DNA from: Margaritifera margaritifera
Taxonomy: Eukaryota; Mollusca; Bivalvia; Unionida; Margaritiferidae
Assembly (NCBI GenBank): GCA_029931535.1
Contig: JAQPZY010001581.1
Location: 2,696,001 to 2,760,000, forward strand
Direction: 5' to 3'
DNA length: 64,000 nt
Shown here: one piece after another, positions 1-9,739 of the stretch
Position numbering within the stretch: position 1 is the first letter of the stretch
Layout: each line of letters opens with the position of its first letter
Program-made: the position numbers and the translations under genes
Notes under the pieces: generated by a model
Told to the model about the DNA's origin: nothing
What the model saw: the letters and a program-made list of their open reading frames with translations, nothing else
Database searches by the model: none

Positions 1-345
1 CTGTTCCAACTTTAGGGACTTCCCCTGGTGGATTTGTTTGCCACCAGGTTAAACAACAAGCTCCCTTTTTACGTTTTCCCAGTCTCCGACCAGAGGGCCT
101 GGGCAATGGACATTTTCAGCCTGAACTGGGATCATCTGTTTGCGTACACCTTCAGGTTGATTCCACATGTCCTTCACAAAGTCTAGCACTCCACAGTCCG
201 GCTCATCTTGATAGCCCCTCTGTGGCTGCGGTTCAATGATCTTCTCAATCTGCTGGTGGACCATCCACAGACCTTGACTTAAAGGAGGGACCTCCTGTCG
301 CAACACGGGGCGGCTCTCTCCTGCACAGTAGTCCACAGATTCTCC
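1..345 (+). pseudogene. DIRS-type RT/RNase H 3' end, decayed
   Basis: Reading the plus strand across frames gives the end of a DIRS-type reverse transcriptase/RNase H polyprotein. Recognisable pieces are 'DLFATRLNNKLP', 'RAWAMDIFSLNWDHLFAYTF' and 'LIAPLW...LLVDHPQTL'. These match the block with which DIRS RNase H regions end, just before the tyrosine recombinase. Stops and frame changes interrupt it, so it is a relic. It is cut by the left window edge, so the RT core should lie outside. The open minus-strand frame over the same stretch is a shadow. Basis: family pattern recognised from sequence, no alignment run. Confidence 0.7.
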
Positions 346-1437
346 ACCTTCACACTTGGCTCATCTCAAATGATCTCTCTGCAAGGAAAAGTTTTTGTTC
401 AAAGTTACCAAGTGTATCATTCAGTCCAGGGGATGCTCAGTGTCCAAGATATATGATGCCAAATGGAGAATCTTTTGTGATTGGTGAGGTAGAAAACATG
501 TCAATCCTATCAGTCCCTCTGTGAGTGCTGTAGCTGATTTTCTTCTCTTTCTTTTCAAAGAGAGACAGTGCTCAGTCTCTGCTATTAAGGGCTATCGAGC
601 AGCCCTTTCCAACACTCTTAAATTCTCACAGGGCCTGGCCATTGGCACAGACTCTCATTTGGGAGACCTGATCAGATATTTTGAATTGCAAAGACCCGTG
701 TCTCTCTCTCTCTAATGCCTAAATGGAATCTCTCTTGTGTCTTGTGGTCTCTTACAAAACCCCCTATGAGCCTTTGGGTGAAGCTTCCTTTGAGAACCAA
801 ACCCTCAAGACAGCTTTTTTGCTTGCCTTTGTGTCTGCAAGATGAAGGAGTGAACTTCATGCCCTATCCATAGAACAGGGCTGTATCAAGTTCAGTGGGA
901 ATTAGGAGTCAGTTTCTCTTCTCTGTCAACTAGGTTTTTTAGCAAAAAACCAACTTCCTTCGTTTGCACCACACCTGACTGAGATCCTCAGTCTCAGCTG
1001 TATCTGTGCTGGGGATGATCAAGATTGACTTTTATGTCCAATTAGGGCTTTACATTTTTATTTGGTAGCCTCTAAAGAGAGAAGGAAGGGTAGGAAGTGT
1101 CTTTTCATACCGATTAAAGGTTCAGCTGATATTTCAGCTTCCACCATTTCTAGGTGGATTACATTAACTATCAAGAGAGCTTAACAGTCCCTTATTGATA
1201 GGGACCTGTCTTTCATGAAAATTAAAGCCCATGAGTTTCGTACCATTGCTATCTCATGGGCCTATCAAACTCATTCATTTTTGGAGGATGTGATGAAAGC
1301 CGTGTTTTGGCACCCTCACACTACTTTTTCTTCCTTTTACCATCGCTCGTTGGCCCACCAAAGCAAAGGCATTTTCTCACTGGGCCCAATTGTTGTTGCT
1401 CAGAAAGTGACCCAGGTAGATTCCGCTTCACAGTAGT
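346..1437 (+). pseudogene. DIRS-type tyrosine recombinase, decayed
   Basis: The YR domain of the same element continues on the plus strand. The N-terminal SAM-like part is open at 521-715 ('VADFLLFLFKERQCS', 'SAIKGYRAALSNTL', 'LIRYFELQRP'). It is followed in shifted frames by a 'LKTAFLLAFVSAR' segment, where DIRS recombinases carry the first catalytic Arg region. The C-terminal part is open at 1215-1436, with 'AHEFRTIAISWA' (HxxR-type catalytic box), 'FSSFYHRSL' (nucleophile Tyr region) and 'SLGPIVVAQ'. At least two frameshifts or stops separate these pieces. In DIRS elements this enzyme integrates a circular cDNA without target-site duplication. It is non-functional here. Confidence 0.8.
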
Positions 1438-1529
1438 CGTCTGCTCTTCTGTGAGGGTGAGTATTCCTTGTGTTGTTTGTTATTCGCCATTTGTGGGTTC
1501 ATCAGCCTCCCACCAAACTGACAAATTCA

Positions 1530-1887
1530 GCTATGCAATAACAACAGGTAGGCTATTACTGATATTAGAATGTAGTGTTGGGGGGGGGGGGGTAAAACTA
1601 ATTTTAATGATGTAATACCTACCTGTTATTGCCAGATTCCCTCCTCCCGCCCAGCTCTGATGTCCCACTACATAAGATGCACCCTCGAAAAGAATGAAGC
1701 CTACAGTGCATGTCAGAGCATGCACACTATATACGGTCCAGTGTTCTGGAACTTTCTGGTTCTCACTAATTGGGTGAATGAATTTTTGTCACTCAGTCAG
1801 GGTATTTTACCCCTGGAAAAGTGCAGCTATGCAATAACAACAGGTAGGTATTACATCATTAAAATTAATTTTACCCCCCCCCCCCTA
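1530..1887. repeat. DIRS element terminal/inverted repeats
   Basis: A motif starting 'agctatgcaataacaacagg' occurs at about 1531 and again at about 1822 as a direct repeat. A third copy at about 1600-1633 is its inverse and forms a long inverted pair with 1826-1885, including a G-run at 1579-1591 that pairs with a C-run at 1875-1887. A combination of direct and inverted copies just after the recombinase fits the unusual ITR and internal complementary region of DIRS elements. The split of direct and inverted terminal repeats is seen; its assignment to the DIRS life cycle is inference. Confidence 0.55.
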
Positions 1888-1904
1888 AAAAAAACCAATA
1901 TTAC

Positions 1905-2335
1905 ATACTTTCAGTACACTGTATGAAAGATGTGAATAAAGCAGTGTATCATTACTTAATTCAGTGTCAGTACACTGTATTAAAGATCTGAATAAAGCAG
2001 TGTTTCATGACTTAATACAATTACATGCTTTCAGTACACTATATGAAATATGTGAATAAAGCAGTGTATCATTACTTCATTTATTACATGCTTTCAGTAT
2101 GCTATGAAAGATGTGAATAAAGCAGTGTATCATCACCTAATTCAGTTATTACATGCTTTCAGTACACTGTATTAATGATGTGAATAAAGCAGTGTATCAT
2201 TATTTAGTTCAGTTATTATATGCTTTCAGTATACTGTATGAAAGATGTGAATAAAGCAGTGTATCATTGCTTCATTCATTTATTACATGCTTTCAGTACA
2301 TTATATTAAAGATGTGAATAAAGTAGTGTATAACA
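1905..2335. repeat. Minisatellite, ~60-66 bp unit, 7 copies
   Basis: About seven imperfect copies of a unit containing 'gctttcagtacactgtat', 'gatgtgaataaagcagtgta' and 'tcattacttaattcagt'. Each unit carries an AATAAA hexamer. The array begins directly downstream of the DIRS terminal repeats. Confidence 0.85.
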
Positions 2336-2699
2336 TGCATGTATATAACATGAAATAAAGTGCTAACAACATTGACCCAGACCTGCCAATATATATGTCA
2401 GTAGATCAGTGATCCTGACTGCTGGCACATTTTATGACAGCAGATCTGGATGTATACTTTTTTTGGCAGTTTCAGTAAGGGTTAAGTTGAGCTGTACTTC
2501 TTCTGTAGTAAAAAATATATATATTTTGGGGTAATGATAGTTAGAGTTTTGAGAAAAGAACATTTTGTGCTGTGAAAATATCATTTTTTGCAGGCAAGTG
2601 AAATCTATGTTCAGTTTTAAATTCTGATTTGACTTAATAGTAAACCTGGTGGATTTTCCTTGTTGGAAGCATAACATTGATTATGGTTATTAGTACACT

Positions 2700-3180
2700 A
2701 TTTCTTCCATGATAAACCCAGGGAGACCATCTTATTAGGGCCCTGTGTAACAAAGTTGGCAGAGTCCTTTAGTGTATAGTTATTGCCCCTGATTTCTGAT
2801 CCTTCTAACTTGGTTTCTGCAGCATAACTGTACTGGGCATTCTTGGATTTCAGCCAAATTTGGCATGCACCTTGAAAGTGATAAGATTTATAGCATTCCA
2901 AGAGACAGTTTACAGCTTGTATAACCCCAGATTGTCTGTCCACCTGACTTTGATTTCTACAGCATTACTTTACCAAGGTACATGAGTTTCATTTCCAGCA
3001 TTCTCCATTTTCATTTAATAGAGTTATGTATGGCTCTGATTGCTTGTCATCCTGACTTTGGTTTTGGCAGCATTACATTACCAAGGTTTCTTAGATTTTA
3101 ACCAAAATTAGCATGCAGCTTTATATTGATAAGACCTTGAATGAGTTTAACATTATCATTTAGAAGAGTTTTGGGCTTCT
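2700..3180. repeat. Degenerate long tandem repeat
   Basis: Two to three diverged copies share 'cagcataactgtac', 'ttggatttcagccaaatttg' and 'gataaga...'; a further relative is at 3475-3590. These appear to be older, longer units of the same family as the neighbouring 52-bp array, because both contain 'gcaacataactgtac'. The minus-strand open frame here is not supported as a gene. Confidence 0.5.
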
Positions 3181-3485
3181 CATTGCCAATCCTCCTTACA
3201 GTGGTTCATGCAACATAACTGTACCAAGTCCTCATTGCCAATACTCCTTACAATAGCTCATGCAACATAACTGTACTAAGTCCTCATTGTCAATCCTCCT
3301 TACATTGGTTCATGCAACATAACTGTACTAAGTCCTCATTGCCAATCCTCCTTACAATGGTTCATGCAACATAACTGTACTAAGTTCTCATTGCCAATCC
3401 TCCTTACATTGGTTCACGCAACATAACTGTACAAAGACCTCATTGCCCATCATCCTTACATTGGTTCATGCAAGATAACTGTACT
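3180..3485. repeat. Minisatellite, 52-bp unit, 6 copies
   Basis: The unit contains 'ccttacattggttcatgcaa', 'cataactgtactaag' and 'tcctcattgccaat'. The first period, measured between 'ccttac' starts at 3194 and 3246, is 52 bp. Confidence 0.85.
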
Positions 3486-3713
3486 GAGGAATGTTGGATT
3501 TCAACCAAATTTGGCATCCATCTTTATTTTGATGAAACTTTGAGTAAGTTAGATTTCCAGCATTCCACTCTATGTTTTAAAGGACTTATGTCACCTGATT
3601 GCCCATTCTCCTAACTTTGGTTTCCTGACACAGGTTGCTCAGTTTAATCTACTGCTGAGCAAATTGCAGTGAGCAGTGCCCTTTGTGATGAATCAATAAT
3701 ATGGCTAGTATCA

Positions 3714-3843
3714 TATATACTCGTGTATAAGCCAATACCAACTGCAAACTGCATAGACCCAGATCTGCCATCGCATAATGCGCCAACAGATCTGGGTCTG
3801 TGCAGTTTGCTGTTGGTATTGGCTTATACACGAGTATATATGG
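3714..3843. mobile_element. Palindromic foldback MITE-like element (single hairpin)
   Basis: An almost perfect ~130-bp palindrome. The left arm runs 'atatactcgtgtataagcc', 'aataccaactgcaaactgc', 'atagacccagatctg'. The right arm is its reverse complement and ends 'acacgagtatatatgg'. The loop is the short 'catcgcataatgcgcc' segment. Related copies occur at six other loci in this window. Overlapping open frames on both strands here are the two sides of the palindrome and not genes. Confidence 0.85.
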
Positions 3844-4373
3844 TAACTGTTTTTAAGTTTAAGATCATAATATCTAGTCCAGATGTACAGACCATTGTAC
3901 ATGTTTGTTTTTTTTCAGTCATTTTCATATATTATTTAGCCAACATATAGTAATAATTATCAAGTACAGTCTATAAATAGAAACAAAGGGCAGAATATAC
4001 TTCGTACATTTCCAATGATTTGTTGGTCTTAGTATGTTTCCAGCATGGATATTAACCTATGTGATAAACCTTTGCTCTTGAAGGTAGTGCTGTAGTAGTC
4101 AGTGTGTGCACTGTATTAATTTTCAAGTGCTTGTGGACATCACCTTTAAATATTTGAACATTTTTAATCATTCTGTACTACTTTGTTCATTTTAGAAAGT
4201 ATTTAAGTGTGTTAGGTTATGTTTTAACATATGCTTGTGTTATTTCACTGAAGTATCTTTTGCTTTATTCTTCTTTTAAGAATGATTGAAAGCCTGTTTG
4301 TTTCTAAATATGTTGAATGATTGCAAGTGATGTTGTCACAAGTTCTTTCACTTCTCCTTTTTTGTCCATTCAG

Positions 4374-4490
4374 AGAGATTATGAATTCATGAAGCAGCAA
4401 TTTTGCAAGATTGTCATGGAAACAGTTTATCCACTGTACCATTCCACATACTTGCCAGAGTTTATCAGTGGAAACTTTGAAAATGAAAAG
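4374..4490 (+). CDS. Internal exon of an unidentified protein-coding gene
   Basis: A 117-nt exon (39 codons, phase 0 at both ends) follows a pyrimidine-rich tract and AG at 4373, and ends with GT at 4491 (AAG|gtaaaa). It encodes 'RDYEFMKQQFCKIVMET' then 'VYPLYHSTYLPEFISGNFENEK', a helical, non-repetitive sequence unlike the surrounding AT-rich intron DNA. It joins in frame with the exon at 5987. I do not recognise the protein. The remaining exons must lie outside the window or be too short to recognise. The gene runs on the plus strand, opposite to the LAMP-like gene. Confidence 0.6.
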
Positions 4491-4719
4491 GTAAAACTGA
4501 TATCTTAGTATACAACAAAAACAAATGTTTCCATGATATTTCGACTCCCTACAATCCAAAAAAGCTGTTTGCCATAGCATTTATAAGTTTAGATATCATC
4601 TAATCCAGGTCTTTGTGGTCATTATTTTAATTGAGCTCTTGCTAGTGGAAAAATGAAGACATAGCAGTCTTTTTATCGCAGCAGTGGCAAAGGCATAGTC
4701 AACAGTTTTGTTAAGATTT

Positions 4720-5060
4720 TAGTAAAAGTTTGTCACTTGCTTATATTTCTTAAACCCTTTCATGTATCCAGTTCATACTTGGGATGTCCATTAGAGAACA
4801 AAGACAGTATTAATTCTGTGACACTCTCTGTCATCCCTTTGACCTTGGAGTCTAAGTCATGGACATAGATTTGCATTAAGGTTTGCTTAAAGTTTTTCAT
4901 TTGCTTACATTTCTGTAGCCTTTTGATTGATTCTGTTCATATGTGGACTCTCGAATTATAAACAAGGACAATTAATCCTGTGACATTCTGGTTTCCACAT
5001 TTGACCTTGGGGTCAAAGTTTTAGACATAGAAGATAAAGGTTCTTATAAAAGTTGGACTT
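4720..5060. repeat. Diverged tandem duplication, ~165 bp
   Basis: Two copies, roughly 4720-4880 and 4885-5045, share 'gtttgcttaaagttttt' (only the second half in copy 1), 'acttgcttatatttct', 'aattctgtgacac' and a 'ttgaccttgg...tc' block. It lies in the intron between the two plus-strand exons. Confidence 0.5.
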
Positions 5061-5094
5061 TGAGCATGGGCTCTGCAGGTGGGTCACAACTTCA

Positions 5095-5432
5095 TTATAT
5101 TTGATGACAATTTTTGTTATAAACATTTCACCAAACAGAGGCATAAAATAATTATTTGATGACAGTTTTTGTTATAAATATTTCACCAACAGAGGCATCA
5201 AATAATTATTTGATGACAATTTTTGTTATTAATATTTCGCCAAAAAGAGGCATCAAATAATTATTTGATGACAATTTTTGTTAGAAATATTTCACCAAAC
5301 AGAGGCATAAAATAATTATTTGATGACAATTTTTTTTATAAATATTTCACCAAACAGAGACATAAAATAATTATTTGATGACAGTTTTTGTTATAAATAT
5401 TTCACCAAACAGAGGCATCAAGTAATTATCTA
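5095..5432. repeat. Minisatellite, 55-bp unit, 6 copies
   Basis: The unit contains 'atttgatgacaatttttgtt', 'ataaatatttcaccaaacag' and 'aggcataaaataatt'. The first two starts, 5099 and 5154, give a 55-bp period. It is intronic in the plus-strand gene. Confidence 0.9.
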
Positions 5433-5986
5433 GAAATGGTGTTTAGTTGTTGCAAAGGTTGGAATCTTTGCTAAAGAAATGGTTGCACTAGTTCACTTTC
5501 ATGGGTGTATTTAGAAGTCACATTATTTTAACTTGAGCTTTTTTATGGACCTAAAAATACAGACATTCAGACCTCAAGCTGAATCAAGATGGGATATCTT
5601 TTACAATGTTAGTCTTCTGGAGAATACTTTTTCTCTCTAGTGAAAGGAAATATTTGGACAGGGCCAGAAAAACTATAATGAAAGCTAAATACAAAACATT
5701 GTCAGAAGTGATGTTTTCAAGATACATAAAATTGTTTTCTGGTCCATTTTTATTCTTAGGAAAGATATCAATGGAACAGTAATGGAATGGGAGCTATGCA
5801 AATTAGTAAATTAGATATTCAGATGGTATCTGAATTGGACATCTTTTTTTCTCAAAAATACTAAGTTTAATGGGTATCTTATTTTGTCTATACTAGAGTA
5901 AATGATTTCATCAATCTTCTGTTATTATGATTCATGATTATTATATCCATTAGAGTAATTCTTGATTTATATTATTTATGTTACAG

Positions 5987-6142
5987 ACACGTGCAGAGCA
6001 TATAGAGACATTCAAGATCAAGAAACGTGAGAAGAGTATTCTGGGATTGCTTCTGTCAGCTGATATATCATTTGCACCAGTAGATCTCAAGGAAGTGTCC
6101 TTCAGTATGATTGGACCATACTGTCTCACACAACCAACACAT
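5987..6142 (+). CDS. Internal exon of the same unidentified gene
   Basis: A 156-nt exon (52 codons, phase 0 at both ends) is bounded by 'tgttacag' and 'CAT|gtaaga', both good splice signals. It encodes 'TRAEHIETFKIKKREKSILG', then 'LLLSADISFAPVDLKEVSFS' and 'MIGPYCLTQPTH'. The first part is charged and helical; the second looks like a folded beta-rich segment. It follows the exon at 4374-4490 after a 1496-bp intron, with matching phase. No family is recognised. No next exon is found in the following 9 kb, so the intron is long or later exons are cryptic. Confidence 0.6.
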
Positions 6143-6653
6143 GTAAGAATTACCAATTTGTAAAATAATGCTCAAGTATATATTGACATGTATAGTTCAG
6201 TAAAATATCATTATGGGCATAGTCCTTTTGCAACAGGTATTGGTGTGTATGCATACCGCAATACCATTTTCTTTGAGTGGACTAGGCCCTAATATCTGTT
6301 CTAATGAAAAGTTAAATGAACTGGTCATTTTGGTTAAGATATATATATTACATGTACAAAAAAGGAAGTTATGATATTGAGATAAGAAGACGTTCTGCAC
6401 ATCTTTGACTTAAGTCCATCGGCATACTTCACTAATTGTTTAGATACCCATAGCATGTTTTAGCTCCAAATTTAATTATAGTATACATCGAAAAAAATAC
6501 AGCACTGTGCAAAGTTCAGGACTTTAATGGAGAATAATACTATTACAATATTCTGACAAACAAATGCAAGTAGAAATCAAAATACTCTTATTTGCATTTC
6601 ATAGTTATTTTTATGTTTAAAAGTAAATTTTCTTGAATTTACCAGAAACTAGT

Positions 6654-6655
<2 letters not shown>

Positions 6656-6685
<30 letters not shown>

Positions 6686-6701
6686 TGTATGTATGTATGT
6701 A
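6656..6701. repeat. (GTAT)n microsatellite
   Basis: About eleven copies of a GTAT tetranucleotide. Confidence 0.95.
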
Positions 6702-7104
6702 TCTGTTTGTCTCTACATTTCTGTCTTTCTGATATATAAAATTAATGAAGGAAATATTTTCTTTTCCCAGGTAATGGTAGAGAGCTAGGACCTTTCTGTT
6801 TACATCTCTTCAGCACCAGATGTCTTTTAAATTCATAGCTGTCCATTTTTCTTGGTACAAATGTATCTATGTTTTGAGTATGGAAGGTGTTTTCATAGAT
6901 CATTAAAATTAATTGTAATATTTGGTGCATAAAGTACCAGCCGTAAAATGTGAAAGTTTATACCACTTCCATGTATCAAACAGTACTTCAGAAATGTGTA
7001 ATTTTACCCAATGTTCACTTCATAGTCAGTAGATATAAATTTATTTCTTATCAAGTCTTACTGTATGAATTTAAATTCTAGTAAAAGACTGGACAGATAT
7101 TTGT

Positions 7105-7200
7105 AATACAGTCAAACCTGTCTTAAGCAGCCACCCATGGGAAAAGGCCAGATTGCCCTTTGTACACGGGTGAATGCAGGTTCATTTTTCAGACTTCGTT
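7105..7200. mobile_element. Possible TE terminal fragment
   Basis: The stretch beginning 'cagtcaaacctgtcttaagc' followed by 'agccaccc...' resembles a motif dispersed in invertebrate genomes as part of transposon ends. This is from memory of its general appearance and is weak. No paired terminus is visible here. Confidence 0.25.
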
Positions 7201-7255
7201 GAACACATATCATCCACCTAAATTATGATTATCATTATTGTTTTATATGTTGTTA

Positions 7256-7327
7256 TTGTTGTTGTTGTTCTTCTTCTTCTTCTTCTTCTTCTTCTTCTTC
7301 TTCTCATTATTATTATTATTATTATTT
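7256..7327. repeat. (GTT)n(CTT)n(ATT)n compound microsatellite
   Basis: Consecutive trinucleotide runs produce a poly-leucine/poly-isoleucine open frame that is not a gene. Confidence 0.95.
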
Positions 7328-7329
7328 CA

Positions 7330-9030
7330 GACAATTCACATAATTTCCTATTTAAAGATTTCACTATAAATTTGCCATTCATAAATTCTGGTGGAAAAGG
7401 GTTTCATTCATAGATTTCTTCAAGCTTTCCCTCTGTTGATAGTTCATGTAGTACATTTTTGCATATACATGTATATATATGGTAAGGAGGTAGCTAGCTC
7501 AGCTGCATGTATATTGCAGCAGGAGTCAGCTGTCTTAGAAGTAACAGACCAAGGCTAAATATAGAAAGTGACGACCAAATGATTTTCAGGTCACCTTTGT
7601 TCAAACACTTGTGATGCCGTGTAAGTTGAAACACTGTTCCCATTATTTATTTACTGTCAAATGTGCACGAGTTTTCATTCTCAGTTCTGTGTTCTTGCAG
7701 AATTTGGCATACAATTCCTTGAAAATTTAAAAGAGCAGAATATCTTATAAGAAATAGAGACTAGTTTTGTTCAATTATCTATTCTTGGATTAAAAAGCGT
7801 AACCTAATGATTAAATGCCAGTTAACATTTTTACCTCAGACATGGATGGATATTTCATGTACCGGTAGATCTGGTATATACATTGTGACTGTCTGTTCCT
7901 TTTTCTTGGCCACAATGTACTTTCTGCACACAGATTTATGCAGACCTTTACTTTATAATACTTTAGCTTGGCTTTGTTTTTGGTTATTACTTACAGGGTA
8001 CAATAATTACAAACCAATTATCTGACAGAAATTAACAGTATTGAAAGCTGAATTCAATTTTTCTCATTTATAAACAATACATAGCAAAAACTGACCAGGG
8101 TCTTCATCCCCAAATTTATATTATGCAGAAAACACTGATAGAAATCGTTGAATAGGTCAAATTTGATAAACAAAAGGAATATTTTGGGGTAAAATTAGTT
8201 TCCTGTTAATCTTTTTTGATAAATATAATTAGTACAGTCATGAGTGCATTCCCCCCCCCCCCAAAAAAAAAAAAGAAACAGTATTTACCCCAACAACAAA
8301 TTTCTATGCAATATTGTGGCATTATTTGAATTTTTAAAATAATATTATAGAGATTAGCCAATTTACACTGACAGATTGATTTAGTAAGGTGAATATAAGC
8401 AAGATAAGTCATGTTCACATATTAATTTACATGACATGTCTTTACTAAAAAATGCCTTTCTTGTGAAAACAAACACTTCATTTGCACAGTCGATATGCTC
8501 TAATGACTGCTTTTAGCAATAAGAAACTATTGTTTGGTTAGGAAACACCTGCCATTGACTGCAGAAAGGAAACACCTGGCTATTGACTGCTGAAAGGAAA
8601 CACCTGGCTATTGACTGCAGCAAGCAGGTGACCTTTTAATACATAACATTTTATATAGGAAACTTCATGGGAGGCAGAGGGGGTTGGGGGTGGGGAATGG
8701 GAATGACCATTGAGAAAGGTTTGACTACATATTTAAACACATAAATATTTAAATTAAGAAAATTGCTTACAGAATAGTACATATTTGTGTATTTAAAATG
8801 GTTCCAGATTTAACTACACTCCTTTCTTGTTTGACCGTTTGGAAGTGAGGCATTTATGTATTTATTGTTTCAGATTATGTACAAATAGGTCATGGAAGGT
8901 CAGGTGATAAGAAACATATTGTCAGAGACTGCATATTGAATTTAGTCTCATAAAAATTAGACACATCTGAGTTTGATTGAAGAAAATCACCCAAGTAAAC
9001 GTATGCAGCTTAGAAATTTTCTTCATGTAC
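7330..9030. other. Intergenic or intronic stretch without a gene
   Basis: AT-rich sequence with no supported exon. It holds a C-run followed by an A-run at 8250-8275 and a 28-bp minisatellite at 8540-8628. Confidence 0.5.
8540..8628. repeat. Minisatellite, 28-bp unit, 3 copies
   Basis: The unit reads 'ggaaacacctggctattgac' followed by 'tgctgaaa'. Three copies are visible. Confidence 0.85.
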
Positions 9031-9258
9031 TGTATATACTCGTGTATGACCTGGGTCCAAATGCAAACAACATAGACCCTGATCTGCCATCGCATAATGT
9101 GTTGGCAGATCAGGGTCTATGTTGTTTGTTTTACTGATTAGTCCTTACAAACTGCGTAGACCCAGATCTGCCGGTGCATTATGCGACGGCCGATCTGGGT
9201 CTATGCAGTTTGCAGTTGGTATCAGTTGGTATGAGCTTATATGCGAGTATATATGGTA
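9030..9258. mobile_element. Palindromic foldback element (double hairpin)
   Basis: Outer ends 'gtatatactcgtgtatga' and 'gcgagtatatatgg' are inverted. Between them are two consecutive hairpins: one built on 'acatagaccctgatctgcc' with its complement, and one on 'gtagacccagatctgcc' with its complement. They are separated by 'actgattagtcc'. The two hairpins are paralogous but differ ('accctgatc' versus 'acccagatc'), and the same arrangement recurs at 38.6 and 42.1 kb. Confidence 0.85.
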
Positions 9259-9439
9259 ATCCTCTCCTTTTTAGCCCTGCTAGCAATAGTATTGCCATGT
9301 TCATAATCTTCATTAATGTTATGTGAATAGCATTTATATGTGTACATGTGTAAAATAAACTTCTACGCTAATGTCAAGCTTCTGTTGCAAATAATAGATT
9401 TTTTTGTTACACTTCTGTCATATTGCCTGTAGTTGAAAA

Positions 9440-9738
9440 AAAACCTGTAAATTCCAGAGCTGCTATTGTCTACAGCACAAAAAAATGTGTAAATTCCAGA
9501 GCTGCTATTGTCTACAGACCAAAAAAAACTGTAAATTCCAGAGCTGCTATTGTCTCCAGTACAAAAACAAACTGTAAATTCCAGAGCTGCTACTGTCTCC
9601 AGCACAAAAAAACCTGTAAATTCCAGAGCTGCTATTGTCTCCAGCAAACACAAAAAATGTAAACTCCAGGGCTGTTATTGTCTCCAGCACAAAAAAAACC
9701 TGTAAATTCCAGAACTGCCATTGTCTCCAGCACAACTG
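9440..9738. repeat. Minisatellite, 42-bp unit, 7 copies
   Basis: The unit contains 'gtaaattccagagctgctat', 'tgtctccagcac' and an A-run. Starts at 9447, 9489 and 9531 give 42 bp. Because 42 is divisible by 3, the array is open in several frames on both strands, which yields misleading repetitive ORFs. Confidence 0.95.
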
Positions 9739-9739
9739 C

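Noticed and set aside
1256..1615. 119-codon plus-strand frame
   Set aside because: It overlaps the recombinase C-terminus in another frame and has no family features.
7485..7520. 'ggtagctagctcagctgc' as a tRNA A box
   Set aside because: No B box at tRNA spacing and no cloverleaf is visible.
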